Shown one piece after another: positions 1 through 7,821 of a stretch of DNA of 64,000 bases. The DNA is from Lachnospiraceae bacterium NK4A144. Its GTDB lineage: Bacteria; Bacillota; Clostridia; Lachnospirales; Lachnospiraceae. Each line of letters opens with the position of its first letter. Positions within the stretch are counted from its first letter, which is position 1. A program made the position numbers and the translations under genes. The DNA is taken from the NCBI GenBank assembly GCA_000424365.1, contig AUJT01000002.1, positions 310,001 to 374,000 of the forward strand, written 5' to 3'. A model generated the notes under the pieces. It saw only the letters and a program-made list of their open reading frames with translations, did not search any database and was not told the origin of the DNA.

Positions 1-1681
1 TCTGACCCGTGATGTCTGCGATTATTTCAGTGATCTTTCCTGCCGACTCAGAACTGTCTGTAGCGAGCTTCGCTATTTCTCCCGCTACAACCGCAAAACC
101 TTTTCCTGCTTCTCCGGCTCTGGCTGCTTCTATAGATGCGTTGAGCGAAAGCAGGTTGGTCTGCATAGCGATCGAATCGATCATTTCTACAATGCCTGTG
201 ATCTTTTCAGCTGACTGACCTACAGTAACAACTACTTCATTCATCTCTGTCATGGAATCACTGATCGCAGACATATTTCTCTGGACATTGCCCATATCTT
301 TCTGTCCTGCCCCTGCCTGATCCACAAGCTGAAGCATCGTGTCATTCGCTGTATTACCCTTTTGTGTCAGGTCACTTACCGCACCGGCAAGCTCTGTCGC
401 ATTATTTGCAAGATCACTTACCGCATTTGTCATTCCCTCCATGACCTCATGTATCTGACCCATGGAATCTGACTGTTCCTTGGTCTGCTCGGTCATCTCA
501 TTGGCAGCCATCTTACTGGTTGAAGCCTCATCACCAAGCTGACCTGCCGTTTCCTGTATTTTTGAAATGATATCACGCATTTTCTCGACATACATCCCAA
601 GCTCATTTCGTATGAGTCCGATCTCATCACCCTTTGCTCCGGCAAAACTCACGGTAAAATCTCCGCCTGCAACAAGACTGATCTTTTTGGCAAGGGACTG
701 GATCGGTACAGAAATTATTTTCTTTGTCGCGATCAAAATAATTGCTGCGATAACTGCACTGATAACAACCATGATAATACATGCAATAAACTGGAAATGA
801 CGAAGTTCTTCCAGAATATCCGATTCTTTCACAGATGAGATGAGTGTCCATGTTGTACCGGGAACTGATGCAAACGCAACATAATAGGATTTACCTGATG
901 CATAGGTAACTTTCTCTACAGTGCCTGCATTTGCTTTCCATACAGCATTCAGCTCAGGATTAGTGTCCGAAAGCATGGTTCCAACCTTATCCTGCTCGTT
1001 ATATGACATGATATATCCTGAGCCATCAACGATGAATGATGATCCTTTTTTCAGCGGCACTAATGAATTAGCCTTTTCCTGTACATCTGCAAGGAATATA
1101 TCCGTAGCGATTACGCCAAGCTCTCCGTCCTTAAAATCGACACGTCTGGAAAGTGTTATACACAGATCCTTTGTCGTGGAATCTATATACGGATCTGTAC
1201 TAACCCATGACTTGGTATCGATACCTTTTACGTACCATTCACGTTCTGTCGCAACCCAACCATCATTATGATGTGTGGTACCATTAGCAAAGAAATAAGT
1301 ATTATCCGAAAAACCAATAAAAAGTCCTATGTTTTTAATAGCATTATATTCTACTGTCGGAAGGAGATACTCAAGCATAGCATCATGATCCTTAAAATAC
1401 ACTGTTTCAAGTGTATTTGCATATGCATCAAAATGCGAAGTCACCATCTCCATCTGCGAGCCTATATCTCTGGCGTTTGCCGTCGTTTCAGCCTGCAGAT
1501 CCTGCTCAACAAGATCAAGAATCGATTTCTTTGCCTGTGTGATAAGGATTGAAATAATTATTATAATTCCTAAAATGGTAACCGGCAAAAGGATCGTAAG
1601 AAGAGTAGCACTAACACTTCTCTTTATCTTAAAATCATTGTTCTTGGCCTCGCCGCCACTCTTAGCTTTAGTTTCCGCCAT
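1..1681 (-). CDS. Methyl-accepting chemotaxis protein (3' end outside window)
   Basis: Transmembrane chemoreceptor that would pass ligand signals to a CheA/CheW array. Reading from the ATG at 1681 (GGGAG ribosome site 8-10 bases before it) gives a basic cytoplasmic N-terminus, a first membrane helix at about residues 25-48, an extracellular dCache-like sensor of about 240 residues, a second membrane helix near residue 295, a HAMP linker and a signalling coiled coil. The conserved hairpin tip ([18 protein letters not shown]) is present just before the window edge, so only the last part of the signalling domain and the C-terminus are missing. The ligand cannot be read from the sequence. No stop or frameshift occurs in the 560 visible codons. 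It implies a motile host. Confidence 0.95.
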   Translation of the reverse strand, partial: MAETKAKSGGEAKNNDFKIKRSVSATLLTILLPVTILGIIIIISILITQAKKSILDLVEQDLQAETTANARDIGSQMEMVTSHFDAYANTLETVYFKDHDAMLEYLLPTVEYNAIKNIGLFIGFSDNTYFFANGTTHHNDGWVATEREWYVKGIDTKSWVSTDPYIDSTTKDLCITLSRRVDFKDGELGVIATDIFLADVQEKANSLVPLKKGSSFIVDGSGYIMSYNEQDKVGTMLSDTNPELNAVWKANAGTVEKVTYASGKSYYVAFASVPGTTWTLISSVKESDILEELRHFQFIACIIMVVISAVIAAIILIATKKIISVPIQSLAKKISLVAGGDFTVSFAGAKGDEIGLIRNELGMYVEKMRDIISKIQETAGQLGDEASTSKMAANEMTEQTKEQSDSMGQIHEVMEGMTNAVSDLANNATELAGAVSDLTQKGNTANDTMLQLVDQAGAGQKDMGNVQRNMSAISDSMTEMNEVVVTVGQSAEKITGIVEMIDSIAMQTNLLSLNASIEAARAGEAGKGFAVVAGEIAKLATDSSESAGKITEIIADITGQ

Positions 1682-1792
1682 ACTATATGTCTCCCTTCTG
1701 GTTAGAAAACAAGTACATCGCAACAAACACTAATTATTTAATCGGCGTAATTTTAAGATCCCACTCCAATAAAAATGCACTTTTTTATATGC

Positions 1793-2268
1793 AACCGCTT
1801 AGAGCCAACCGAGGATGACTTTAGTTCCTCCGAGATCTGAACCCGTCGCCGACAGGCGACTGGGGGCAAGTCACACTTCCTCGCTCGTGCGGAAGATGGG
1901 GCGCTGGACGTCCAGTGGACGTCCGCTTAGCGCCGACCGAAGAGGACTTTATGTCCCCCGAGATCTGAACCCGTCGCCGATAGGCGACTGGGTTCAAGTC
2001 ACACTTCCTCGCTCGTGCGGAAGATGGGGCGCTGGACGTCCAGTGGACGTCCGCTTAGCGCCGACCGAGGAGGACTTTATGTCCTCCGAGATCTGAACCC
2101 GTCGCCGATAGGCGACTGGGTTCAAGTCACACTTCCTCGCTCGTGCGGAAGATGGGGCGCTGGACGTCCAGTGGACGTCCGCTTAGCGCCGACCGAAGGG
2201 GACTTTATGTCCCCTGAGATCTGAACCCGTCGCCGCAGGCGACTGGGTTCAAGTCACACTTCTGCACG
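1793..2268 (-). repeat. 128-bp tandem repeat array downstream of tRNA-Leu
   Basis: About 3.7 units repeat with an exact 128-bp period; the landmark AGATCTGAAC occurs at 1833, 1961, 2089 and 2217. Each unit is a chain of hairpins: GTCGCC/GGCGAC inside GAACCC/GGGTTC, CTTCC/GGAAG, GGCGCT/AGCGCC enclosing two GGACGTCC boxes, and a GGAC-tttat-GTCC hairpin. The words TGCGGAAGATGGG and GGGTTCAAGTC match the 3' end of the neighbouring tRNA-Leu in both orientations. Open frames run through the array, but their peptides only mirror the repeat and are not credible genes. The array lies where transcripts reading past the tRNA terminator would go. Confidence 0.93.
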
Positions 2269-2269
2269 C

Positions 2270-2303
2270 AAAAATAGCAGGTGCACATGCACCTGCTATT
2301 TTT
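2270..2303 (-). terminator. Terminator of tRNA-Leu copy 1
   Basis: A perfect inverted repeat with 16-base arms (AAAAATAGCAGGTGCA) and a 2-base centre sits 2 bases past the tRNA 3' end. A/T runs on both sides make it an efficient, probably bidirectional, intrinsic terminator. The same hairpin follows the copy at 7615. Confidence 0.88.
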
Positions 2304-2305
2304 CG

Positions 2306-2389
2306 TGCGGAAGATGGGACTTGAACCCACACAACGTTGCCGTCACAAGATCCTTAGTCTTGCTCGTCTGCCAATTCCGACACTTCCGC
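2306..2389 (-). tRNA. tRNA-Leu (anticodon AAG), copy 1
   Basis: An 84-base class II tRNA with acceptor stem GCGGAAG/CTTCCGC, discriminator A, a long variable arm and a T-arm GGTTCAAGTCC. The anticodon stem CAAGA/TCTTG closes the loop CTAAGGA, which gives anticodon AAG. The CCA end is not encoded. An A at position 34 normally needs conversion to inosine by TadA to read CUN codons. The sequence is identical to the copies at 6056 and 7615. Confidence 0.95.
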
Positions 2390-2433
2390 GTTTATTTTGT
2401 TTCGCTGCGCTTTCGTGCGCTGCAACGATGTAT

Positions 2434-2463
2434 ATACTACTATACATCACATTATTATGTCAA
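2434..2463 (-). promoter_or_regulatory. Promoter of tRNA-Leu copy 1
   Basis: On the minus strand a -35 TTGACA (2458-2463) is followed after 18 bases by TAGTAT (2434-2439), about 45 bases before the tRNA. The -35 and spacing match the promoters at 5105 and 6185. Confidence 0.7.
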
Positions 2464-2502
2464 CACCTTTTTTCAACAAAACCGCAAAATATTTTTTACC
2501 CA

Positions 2503-4116
2503 TTAATGCGTTACAAATTTCAGATCATAATTAATGCTTTTACATAAACCTTTCGGTATCTGATACTTTTCATTATTCATGATCTCCCTTATCCACGCTG
2601 CTCTTTCCTCGGAGACGCTGCCGTACATATTGCGTCCGTATACTCCGGTTCTTATCACGTCTCTTATAGACTCATCTTCATAGGAATAAAGCATAAGAAC
2701 GTACGGTAATCTGTCCCACGATGATTCATGCACCAGCATCCTCGCCAACCTTTGCTTTGCAAATTCCGCTTCCGCCTTAACAAATAATTCATACACAGCC
2801 TTTGCGCCATACTTTATCCTATAAGCACATATCTCACGATATGCCTGATTCATTACGATCAAACGTTGATCCTGCAGATATTTCCAAAATATCTCATCTG
2901 CCTTATCTCCGCAAAGCATAGCAATTGCATGGATAGTATTTTTAACAACTGCCGTATCCTGATCCTCAAGATACTTCATCAAAAGATCGGCATCACTTTT
3001 CTCTCCGGTCTCTCCTATTCCCAAAATAGCTATTTTCCTGACCGGCGTATCTAGATGATCCTTATAAAATGCGGTTACATCTATCCCCGAATGCCTGCTA
3101 AGAATATACCTGACAGTTTCCCTTATACTTTTCGCCGGTGACAGAAGCATTTGCTCTAATCCATCCCAGCAATCACCTATAGTTTCATACTTTCGCTCGA
3201 TAGCCACTTTCTGGACTATCTTGCTCTTGTGATGAATATAGAAATCAAGTTCATCCACCGAAAACCCATAGCAGCTGATAAACTCTGTCAAATAGATTGC
3301 CTGACACTGACGATTTTTTTCTCTATCCAAAAGCCGTTTCATATCATATTTTTCGACAATCCCATAATCCATAAGAAAACGGTACACAGACTTTTTGGTA
3401 TAAAAATCATAATCATTTAAATCCAATAAACTCTTCTGCTCGAAATGACTTTTGAGACGTTCTGCCATTTCTTTCGCGACATTTTTAGCAACTTTCTCAT
3501 TTCGCCTCCTGCCCTCATATAAAACTTTCGAAAGAAATGGAACGCACGAGATCAACTCTTTATCAGATACATACTCAAGATCCTCACACATTCGTTCCGC
3601 AAGATCACGTATCTCTTTAACACTGTCATTTAATCTAAGTATTATATATTTAAGAGAATCTTCGTCACACTCGATCGCCCGCATACATTTTTCTCGAAAA
3701 TATCCATTTGAATGAAATGTTCCGAGTCGCGCAACCCACAAGAAATCCTCTCCGTCCCCAAGCTTCTCCAAAAGACTATCAATATCAACTTTCCGCCAGT
3801 CATAGTACCATTCCAAATAGTCGTAATCATGAAGTCGCTTACCAAGCCGAATGATCTCATCGCACTTCATATCACGCATATATCCGGCAATAGATTTCGC
3901 TGCCATTTTTGCTTTTTCAGAATCACCAAATACTGCCTCCTGATACATCAGGGACAGATTATGCTGATTCTCATTATCCAAGTCTCCTATAGTACCTGTG
4001 CATCGAAAAACCTGAGTTTTTTCCTGCTTTTCAACTTCCTTCGTGTTTTCACTTACCAATGCAGCCTTTTCTGCGATTTTATCCGGTTCTTTTTTCTTAA
4101 AAAGAAATCCAAACAT
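2503..4116 (-). CDS. HEAT-repeat-like protein of unknown function
   Basis: A soluble 537-residue protein that I do not recognise as a named family. The N-terminus (MFGFLFKKKEPDK) is short and basic and is followed by a charged linker to about residue 40. The rest is almost wholly alpha-helical, with regularly spaced helical pairs typical of HEAT/Armadillo solenoids, for example around 'VRKIAILGIGETGEKSDADL' and the following segment. Such solenoids usually mediate protein-protein contacts. I chose the ATG at 4116 because GAGG lies 6 bases upstream; an ATG 12 bases earlier overlaps that ribosome site. It is transcribed divergently from the flavodoxin-like gene and stands alone between two repeat clusters. 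Confidence 0.75.
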   Translation of the reverse strand: MFGFLFKKKEPDKIAEKAALVSENTKEVEKQEKTQVFRCTGTIGDLDNENQHNLSLMYQEAVFGDSEKAKMAAKSIAGYMRDMKCDEIIRLGKRLHDYDYLEWYYDWRKVDIDSLLEKLGDGEDFLWVARLGTFHSNGYFREKCMRAIECDEDSLKYIILRLNDSVKEIRDLAERMCEDLEYVSDKELISCVPFLSKVLYEGRRRNEKVAKNVAKEMAERLKSHFEQKSLLDLNDYDFYTKKSVYRFLMDYGIVEKYDMKRLLDREKNRQCQAIYLTEFISCYGFSVDELDFYIHHKSKIVQKVAIERKYETIGDCWDGLEQMLLSPAKSIRETVRYILSRHSGIDVTAFYKDHLDTPVRKIAILGIGETGEKSDADLLMKYLEDQDTAVVKNTIHAIAMLCGDKADEIFWKYLQDQRLIVMNQAYREICAYRIKYGAKAVYELFVKAEAEFAKQRLARMLVHESSWDRLPYVLMLYSYEDESIRDVIRTGVYGRNMYGSVSEERAAWIREIMNNEKYQIPKGLCKSINYDLKFVTH

Positions 4117-4151
4117 TGCATACCTCATTTCGATTTTTGTATGATGTTAAT

Positions 4152-4205
4152 GTCAAAAGTAAAAATCCTTTTTGTGCAAGCACAATCGGATTTTTTACTT
4201 TTGAC
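4152..4205. repeat. Long inverted repeat between divergent genes
   Basis: Arms GTCAAAAGTAAAAATCC (4152-4168) and GGATTTTTTACTTTTGAC (4188-4205) are complementary apart from one extra T, with an inner TGTGC/GCACA pair. It lies 36-90 bases upstream of the HEAT-repeat gene, between divergent transcription units. It could be an attenuator, a regulator-binding site or a small mobile repeat. Confidence 0.75.
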
Positions 4206-4393
4206 CATGTTATCATTATAATCTATCACACATTTTCTTTTACAATTTTTTGCATTCAGTTTTAATTTACATCTGACGATATTCTTTACAGAATAATTTG
4301 TGCGGTAATAAAGGGATCTGCCGGTTACATCGCATCCGAACCGCTGCATACCATGGAACTACGATCGCAGTAACAGAAAGATGAGAAAACGAA

Positions 4394-4942
4394 ATGATCT
4401 TATTTGTAAATGCTTGTGTACGAAATGATTCGAGAACAAAACAGATAGCTGATGCACTTTTGGAAAAATTAGGCGGGAACTATATTGAAGCGAGACTCGA
4501 AGATATTGAGTTTCCGAAAACAACCGATGAATTTTTGCACTACAGAGACACCTGCATAGAGCGCAGAGATTTTTCCGACAGCTATTTTGAACATGCCAAA
4601 AATTTTGCCCTTGCAGATACGATAGTCATCGCTGCTCCCTATTGGGATCTGTCTTTTCCTGCTATTTTGAAACAATATATCGAGCATATAAATGTCCTGG
4701 GCATTACCTTTGAATATACCGAAGAAGGCTATCCCAAAGGACTTTGTCACGCAAAAAAGCTCTATTACGTGATGACTGCCGGCGGCAGCTTCGTCCCCGG
4801 CGAATTTGGATTTGGATACATCAAAACCCTCGCCGAAAGCTTTTACGGCATAAAAGACGTAGAACTCATAAAAGCAGTTGGCTTAGATATATACGGTGCC
4901 GATCCAGAAGCCATCATTCATGAATGTATCAAAGGGCTTTAA
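4394..4942 (+). CDS. Flavodoxin-fold NAD(P)H-dependent oxidoreductase
   Basis: A 182-residue protein of the flavodoxin-like NAD(P)H quinone reductase/azoreductase group, which transfers hydride through FMN to quinones or azo compounds. The N-terminal beta strand with the phosphate-binding loop (MILFVNACVRNDSRTKQIAD) and the central 'APYWDLSFPAILKQYIEHIN' segment fit the FMN-binding loops of this family. A glycine-rich turn, 'TAGGSFVPG', lies near residue 130. The length suits single-domain members. It is the only plus-strand gene of the first 34 kb. Its stop codon lies at the very edge of a tRNA-associated repeat unit, so the repeat may have supplied the last bases of the gene. Confidence 0.88.
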   Translation: MILFVNACVRNDSRTKQIADALLEKLGGNYIEARLEDIEFPKTTDEFLHYRDTCIERRDFSDSYFEHAKNFALADTIVIAAPYWDLSFPAILKQYIEHINVLGITFEYTEEGYPKGLCHAKKLYYVMTAGGSFVPGEFGFGYIKTLAESFYGIKDVELIKAVGLDIYGADPEAIIHECIKGL

Positions 4943-5075
4943 CTCCTCCGAGATCTGAACCGTTTTCCGCAGACGACTGGGGCCAAGTCACACTTCCACG
5001 CTCGTGCGGAAGATGGGGCGCTGGACGTCCGGTGGACGTCTGCTTAGCGCCGACCGAAGGGGACTTTATCTCCTT
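4941..5075 (-). repeat. Single diverged unit of the tRNA-Leu-associated repeat
   Basis: One copy of the 128-bp unit, starting at the stop codon of the oxidoreductase gene. The CTTCC/GGAAG hairpin, the GGCGCT/AGCGCC hairpin and GGGGACTTTAT are present. The first hairpin has decayed (GTTTTCC against GACGAC), so this copy looks inactive or older. It joins directly to a tRNA leader and promoter that has no tRNA. Confidence 0.88.
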
Positions 5076-5104
5076 CTCGACGCTTGTGCACCGCAACGAA
5101 ATGT

Positions 5105-5134
5105 ATAATACTACATATCATATTTTTATGTCAA
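5105..5134 (-). promoter_or_regulatory. Orphan tRNA-Leu promoter
   Basis: On the minus strand TTGACA (5129-5134), an 18-base spacer and TATTAT (5105-5110) are nearly identical to the promoter of the tRNA-Leu at 6056, including the leader GTTGCGG. No tRNA follows; the promoter faces straight into a repeat unit and then into the 3' end of the plus-strand oxidoreductase gene. Confidence 0.75.
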
Positions 5135-5190
5135 CACCTTTTTTTAATATTTCACTCAAAATTTCACCCCAAAAATTTCTCCGGATTTTC

Positions 5191-5628
5191 TCATGAAAAC
5201 ATCCCTATGATGTTATTCACTTTCATCAGGCTTTCAGGCGCTATTTTAAGAGTCAGATACTCATCTCCCGTTCCACCATAAACAAAGTCATGCTTCATTA
5301 ATTTCTCATCAAAAAGACACGGCAAACCCAAACCAACCAGCGGAACCGAGCCAACTTCAAATCCCGTTTCTTCTTTTATCTTCTTCGGAGAAGCCATCTT
5401 TAACTTACTATATCCAAATTCTTCTTTTAATTTATCGAAATCAAGACGTCCATTCTGTAAAGAAACCATACATCCTATCAAGCCGTTTTCTGTTTCCAGC
5501 ACAAACGTAGGCGCCGACTTCTCAACCGGATAATACCCCTCCGCATCCATCGCCGACCGGATCGGTTTATCCTGCTTTATTAATTCATATTCAATCTCAT
5601 GCCCCTTAAGAATATCCTCAATAAACAT
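5191..5628 (-). CDS. YbaK/EbsC-family aminoacyl-tRNA editing protein
   Basis: A free-standing editing domain of 145 residues, related to YbaK/ProX and the insertion domain of prolyl-tRNA synthetase. Members hydrolyse mischarged aminoacyl-tRNA, typically Cys- or Ala-tRNA(Pro). The family pattern is visible: 'PTFVLETENGLIGCMVSL', a lysine-rich middle with 'LKMASPKKIKEETGFEVGSV' and the final 'VYGGTGDEYLTLKIAPE' giving the glycine loop. Substrate specificity cannot be told from sequence alone. It sits alone between two tRNA-Leu repeat clusters. The ATG at 5628 has a GGGAG site just upstream. Confidence 0.85.
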   Translation of the reverse strand: MFIEDILKGHEIEYELIKQDKPIRSAMDAEGYYPVEKSAPTFVLETENGLIGCMVSLQNGRLDFDKLKEEFGYSKLKMASPKKIKEETGFEVGSVPLVGLGLPCLFDEKLMKHDFVYGGTGDEYLTLKIAPESLMKVNNIIGMFS

Positions 5629-5699
5629 TTCCCTCTCCCCTTATTTATTTTCATTCAAAAAAATTGTACCTTATATCCCTCTGCATAGCAACCATGACC

Positions 5700-6012
5700 A
5701 CATCCTCATTCCTCATTCGTGTAGAAAATAGTGATACGCTGGATATGCCGTGAAAGTCTGCTTAACTCCGAAATCTGAACACGTTTGCCGCAGGCAAACT
5801 GGGTTCAGATCACACTTCCACGCGAAAGAAAAAGAGCAGATGCTCTCGCATCTGCCCTTTCTGTTCGTGCGGAAGATGGGGTGAGGCGGATTCAGAAAAA
5901 GATCCTGTGGATCTTTTTCCCGACGAACCGACCGACGAAGCGCTCCCGCGCGCTTCGGAGATCTGAACCGTTTGCCGCAGGCAAACTGGGTTCAAGTCAC
6001 ACTTCCTCTCGA
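5700..6012 (-). repeat. 188-bp variant of the tRNA-Leu-associated repeat
   Basis: Two units with a 188-bp period (landmark at 5771 and 5959), preceded by a decayed piece from about 5706. The architecture matches the 128-bp form but several stems are replaced: GTTTGCC/GGCAAAC for the first hairpin, AAAAAGATC/GATCTTTTT in place of the GGCGCT hairpin, and CGAAGCGC/GCGCTTCG in place of the GGAC hairpin. A terminator-like hairpin at 5826-5863 is inserted in the CTTCC/GGAAG loop. The tRNA-end word TGCGGAAGATGGG recurs at 5876. Long open frames here are artefacts. Confidence 0.9.
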
Positions 6013-6015
6013 ACG

Positions 6016-6050
6016 AAAAAGAGCAGATGCTCTCGCATCTGCCCTTTTTT
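6016..6050 (-). terminator. Terminator of tRNA-Leu copy 2
   Basis: AAAAGAGCAGATGC and GCATCTGCCCTTTTTT flank a TCTC loop immediately past the tRNA. The hairpin differs in sequence from that of copies 1 and 3, but a near-identical second copy lies at 5826-5863. Confidence 0.85.
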
Positions 6051-6055
6051 GTTCG

Positions 6056-6139
6056 TGCGGAAGATGGGACTTGAACCCACACAACGTTGCCGTCACAAGA
6101 TCCTTAGTCTTGCTCGTCTGCCAATTCCGACACTTCCGC
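6056..6139 (-). tRNA. tRNA-Leu (anticodon AAG), copy 2
   Basis: Base-for-base identical to the copy at 2306, with loop CTAAGGA and no encoded CCA. It differs in its downstream terminator and in the type of repeat that follows. Confidence 0.95.
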
Positions 6140-6184
6140 GTTTATTTTGTTGTTTCCCGACGCTTGTGCGCCGCAACGAAATGT

Positions 6185-6214
6185 ATAATACTACATATTG
6201 TATTTTTATGTCAA
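6185..6214 (-). promoter_or_regulatory. Promoter of tRNA-Leu copy 2
   Basis: TTGACA (6209-6214), an 18-base spacer and TATTAT (6185-6190) on the minus strand, 46 bases before the tRNA. Confidence 0.75.
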
Positions 6215-6251
6215 CAATTTTATTAAAAAAAAAATTTAAAATTTTTCGCAC

Positions 6252-7268
6252 CTACGCCGAATACCGCCATATACTTTTCATCTGCGACACTAACACATCC
6301 GCATCCCAATGTTTCTTACTGTTTTTCGGACTGTTCGGATCATTTACTACTACCTTTCCATCATCGTCAATATCAGTTAGAACAATAAAATGTCCTGTTG
6401 TAGTAAAATCTCCCTTGGTCATGGAACATATCATCGGCGTCGTCTCCGAAAGGTTATTTAATATATAATCCACAGACACATTTCCGGTCGAAACATTCAA
6501 TCCATAGTGTTCCGCCCCCTCAGTCATCATACTCCAGGATGTTCCCTCTCCATAGGTATAGTAACCCGAACTAGCCGAATATACGCCAACATCATACGGA
6601 TTGATCGCATCATTCTTTTCCAAGCCGCACACTACCATCGCAAGGCACGTCGGTCCGCAGCCGGCGACACCTATATAGTTTCCGCCGTAATCTCTATATC
6701 CCCATCTTTTATCCCATTGTATAAAAAGCGGGATATCACGTTCTGCCATTTCGGAAGAAACATCCATGTCAAAATTCACATTTTTATATTTATTATAATC
6801 TCTTACATATCCCTTCGCTTCAGGATACTTCTTACCAAATTCGACGATCTCATCCGGTACGCCTTTCGTACCGCCACCAAATAAAGAATCGCAGCCCGTC
6901 AATTCGATAACCTTTTCCGGAACATCAATAAAGCTATCCTCAAGCAAAGAATCATACTTCATCTTAAGCGCCACGCTTATCACCATCTCGATCACGAGAA
7001 TAACCGCAATAACTCTGCCAATCTTTATTTTTTTGTTTTTCTTTTCTGCCCTCTTGTGCCTTCCTTTTGACTTTCTGATAAAACAAACAAATCTGATAAT
7101 TCCAACTACAAGATGGATCACAAAAACAGCCATCAGACTCATTGCCGCAAATCCATCAGTGATCCAGTCAAACGCAAAAATATAATCAAGCGCCAATAAC
7201 CCCAAAAGAGTCAACAGCAGCAAAACCAGTCCTGTTATAAACCATATTAAAAACCGCTTCAAAATCAC
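6252..7268 (-). CDS. Membrane-anchored C39-family cysteine peptidase-like protein
   Basis: A 338-residue protein with two membrane helices at about residues 8-30 and 40-64, a basic loop, a third helix near 83-102, and an extracellular C-terminal domain of the peptidase C39_2 type. The papain-like active site is visible as the cysteine of 'GCGPTCLAM' (C208), the histidine of 'TGHFIVLTDI' (H293) and a following 'VNDPNS' (Asp/Asn). Such proteins are thought to cleave or process secreted peptides. There is no ABC exporter nearby, so it is probably not a bacteriocin leader peptidase. It is monocistronic and lies between two tRNA-Leu cassettes. Confidence 0.85.
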   Translation of the reverse strand: MILKRFLIWFITGLVLLLLTLLGLLALDYIFAFDWITDGFAAMSLMAVFVIHLVVGIIRFVCFIRKSKGRHKRAEKKNKKIKIGRVIAVILVIEMVISVALKMKYDSLLEDSFIDVPEKVIELTGCDSLFGGGTKGVPDEIVEFGKKYPEAKGYVRDYNKYKNVNFDMDVSSEMAERDIPLFIQWDKRWGYRDYGGNYIGVAGCGPTCLAMVVCGLEKNDAINPYDVGVYSASSGYYTYGEGTSWSMMTEGAEHYGLNVSTGNVSVDYILNNLSETTPMICSMTKGDFTTTGHFIVLTDIDDDGKVVVNDPNSPKNSKKHWDADVLVSQMKSIWRYSA

Positions 7269-7341
7269 CGTAAAACCTCATCAAAATCTTCACAATCCAC
7301 TCAAAAAATTGTACTCCAAATCCTACCCCCACACAACCCAT

Positions 7342-7569
7342 TGTACCTCCAGTGGACGTCCGCTTAGCGCCGACCGAAGGGGACTTTATGTCCCCTGAGA
7401 TCTGAACCCGTCACCGCCAGGTGACAGGGTTCAAGCCACACTTCCTCGCTCATGCGGAAGATGGGGCGCTGGACGTCCAGTGGACGTCCGCTTAGCGCCG
7501 ACCGAAGGGGACTTTATGTCCCCTGAGATCTGAACCCGTCGCCGCAGGCGACTGGGTTCAAGTCACACT
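7342..7569 (-). repeat. 128-bp tRNA-Leu-associated repeat, about 1.8 units
   Basis: Landmark AGATCTGAAC at 7398 and 7526 gives the same 128-bp period as the array at 1793. The first unit has the stem GTCACC/GGTGAC where others have GTCGCC/GGCGAC, a two-sided change that preserves pairing. The last unit and its junction with the terminator match 2160-2305 almost exactly, so the two loci share a recent copy. Confidence 0.92.
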
Positions 7570-7578
7570 TCTGCACGC

Positions 7579-7612
7579 AAAAATAGCAGGTGCACATGCA
7601 CCTGCTATTTTT
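7579..7612 (-). terminator. Terminator of tRNA-Leu copy 3
   Basis: Same 16-base-arm perfect hairpin (AAAAATAGCAGGTGCA) as at 2270, directly downstream of the tRNA. Confidence 0.88.
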
Positions 7613-7614
7613 CG

Positions 7615-7698
7615 TGCGGAAGATGGGACTTGAACCCACACAACGTTGCCGTCACAAGATCCTTAGTCTTGCTCGTCTGCCAATTCCGACACTTCCGC
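7615..7698 (-). tRNA. tRNA-Leu (anticodon AAG), copy 3
   Basis: Identical to the copies at 2306 and 6056. Its upstream leader is different, so the duplicated segment ends close to the tRNA 5' end. Confidence 0.95.
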
Positions 7699-7742
7699 GT
7701 TCATATATATTATCGAAACGAACTCGTTTCGCAACGAAAGCT

Positions 7743-7771
7743 ATCATACCGCAACGCGTCCCATCTGTCAA
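7743..7771 (-). promoter_or_regulatory. Promoter of tRNA-Leu copy 3
   Basis: TTGACA (7766-7771), a 17-base spacer and TATGAT (7743-7748) on the minus strand. Unlike copies 1 and 2 the spacer is GC-rich, so this promoter is probably native rather than copied. Confidence 0.75.
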
Positions 7772-7821
7772 CACATAATTTATTATTATTTGAATTTTTT
7801 TGAAATACTTAAATCTTCTGC

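Noticed and set aside
1738-1745. Sigma-28 (flagellar) promoter for the chemoreceptor
   Set aside because: GCCGATTA resembles the -10 element, but no TAAA-like -35 occurs at the required 14-16 base distance.
1815-2224. Open frames of 69-93 codons through the repeat array
   Set aside because: The peptides simply repeat the DNA unit and no ribosome site or codon bias supports them; the array is explained by hairpins and tRNA fragments.
1793-2268. CRISPR array
   Set aside because: The whole 128-bp unit repeats with no unique spacers, and no cas genes are nearby.
5785-6468. A 227-codon plus-strand frame across repeats and a tRNA
   Set aside because: It reads antisense through tRNA-Leu, two terminators and the 3' end of the C39 gene; a chance frame.
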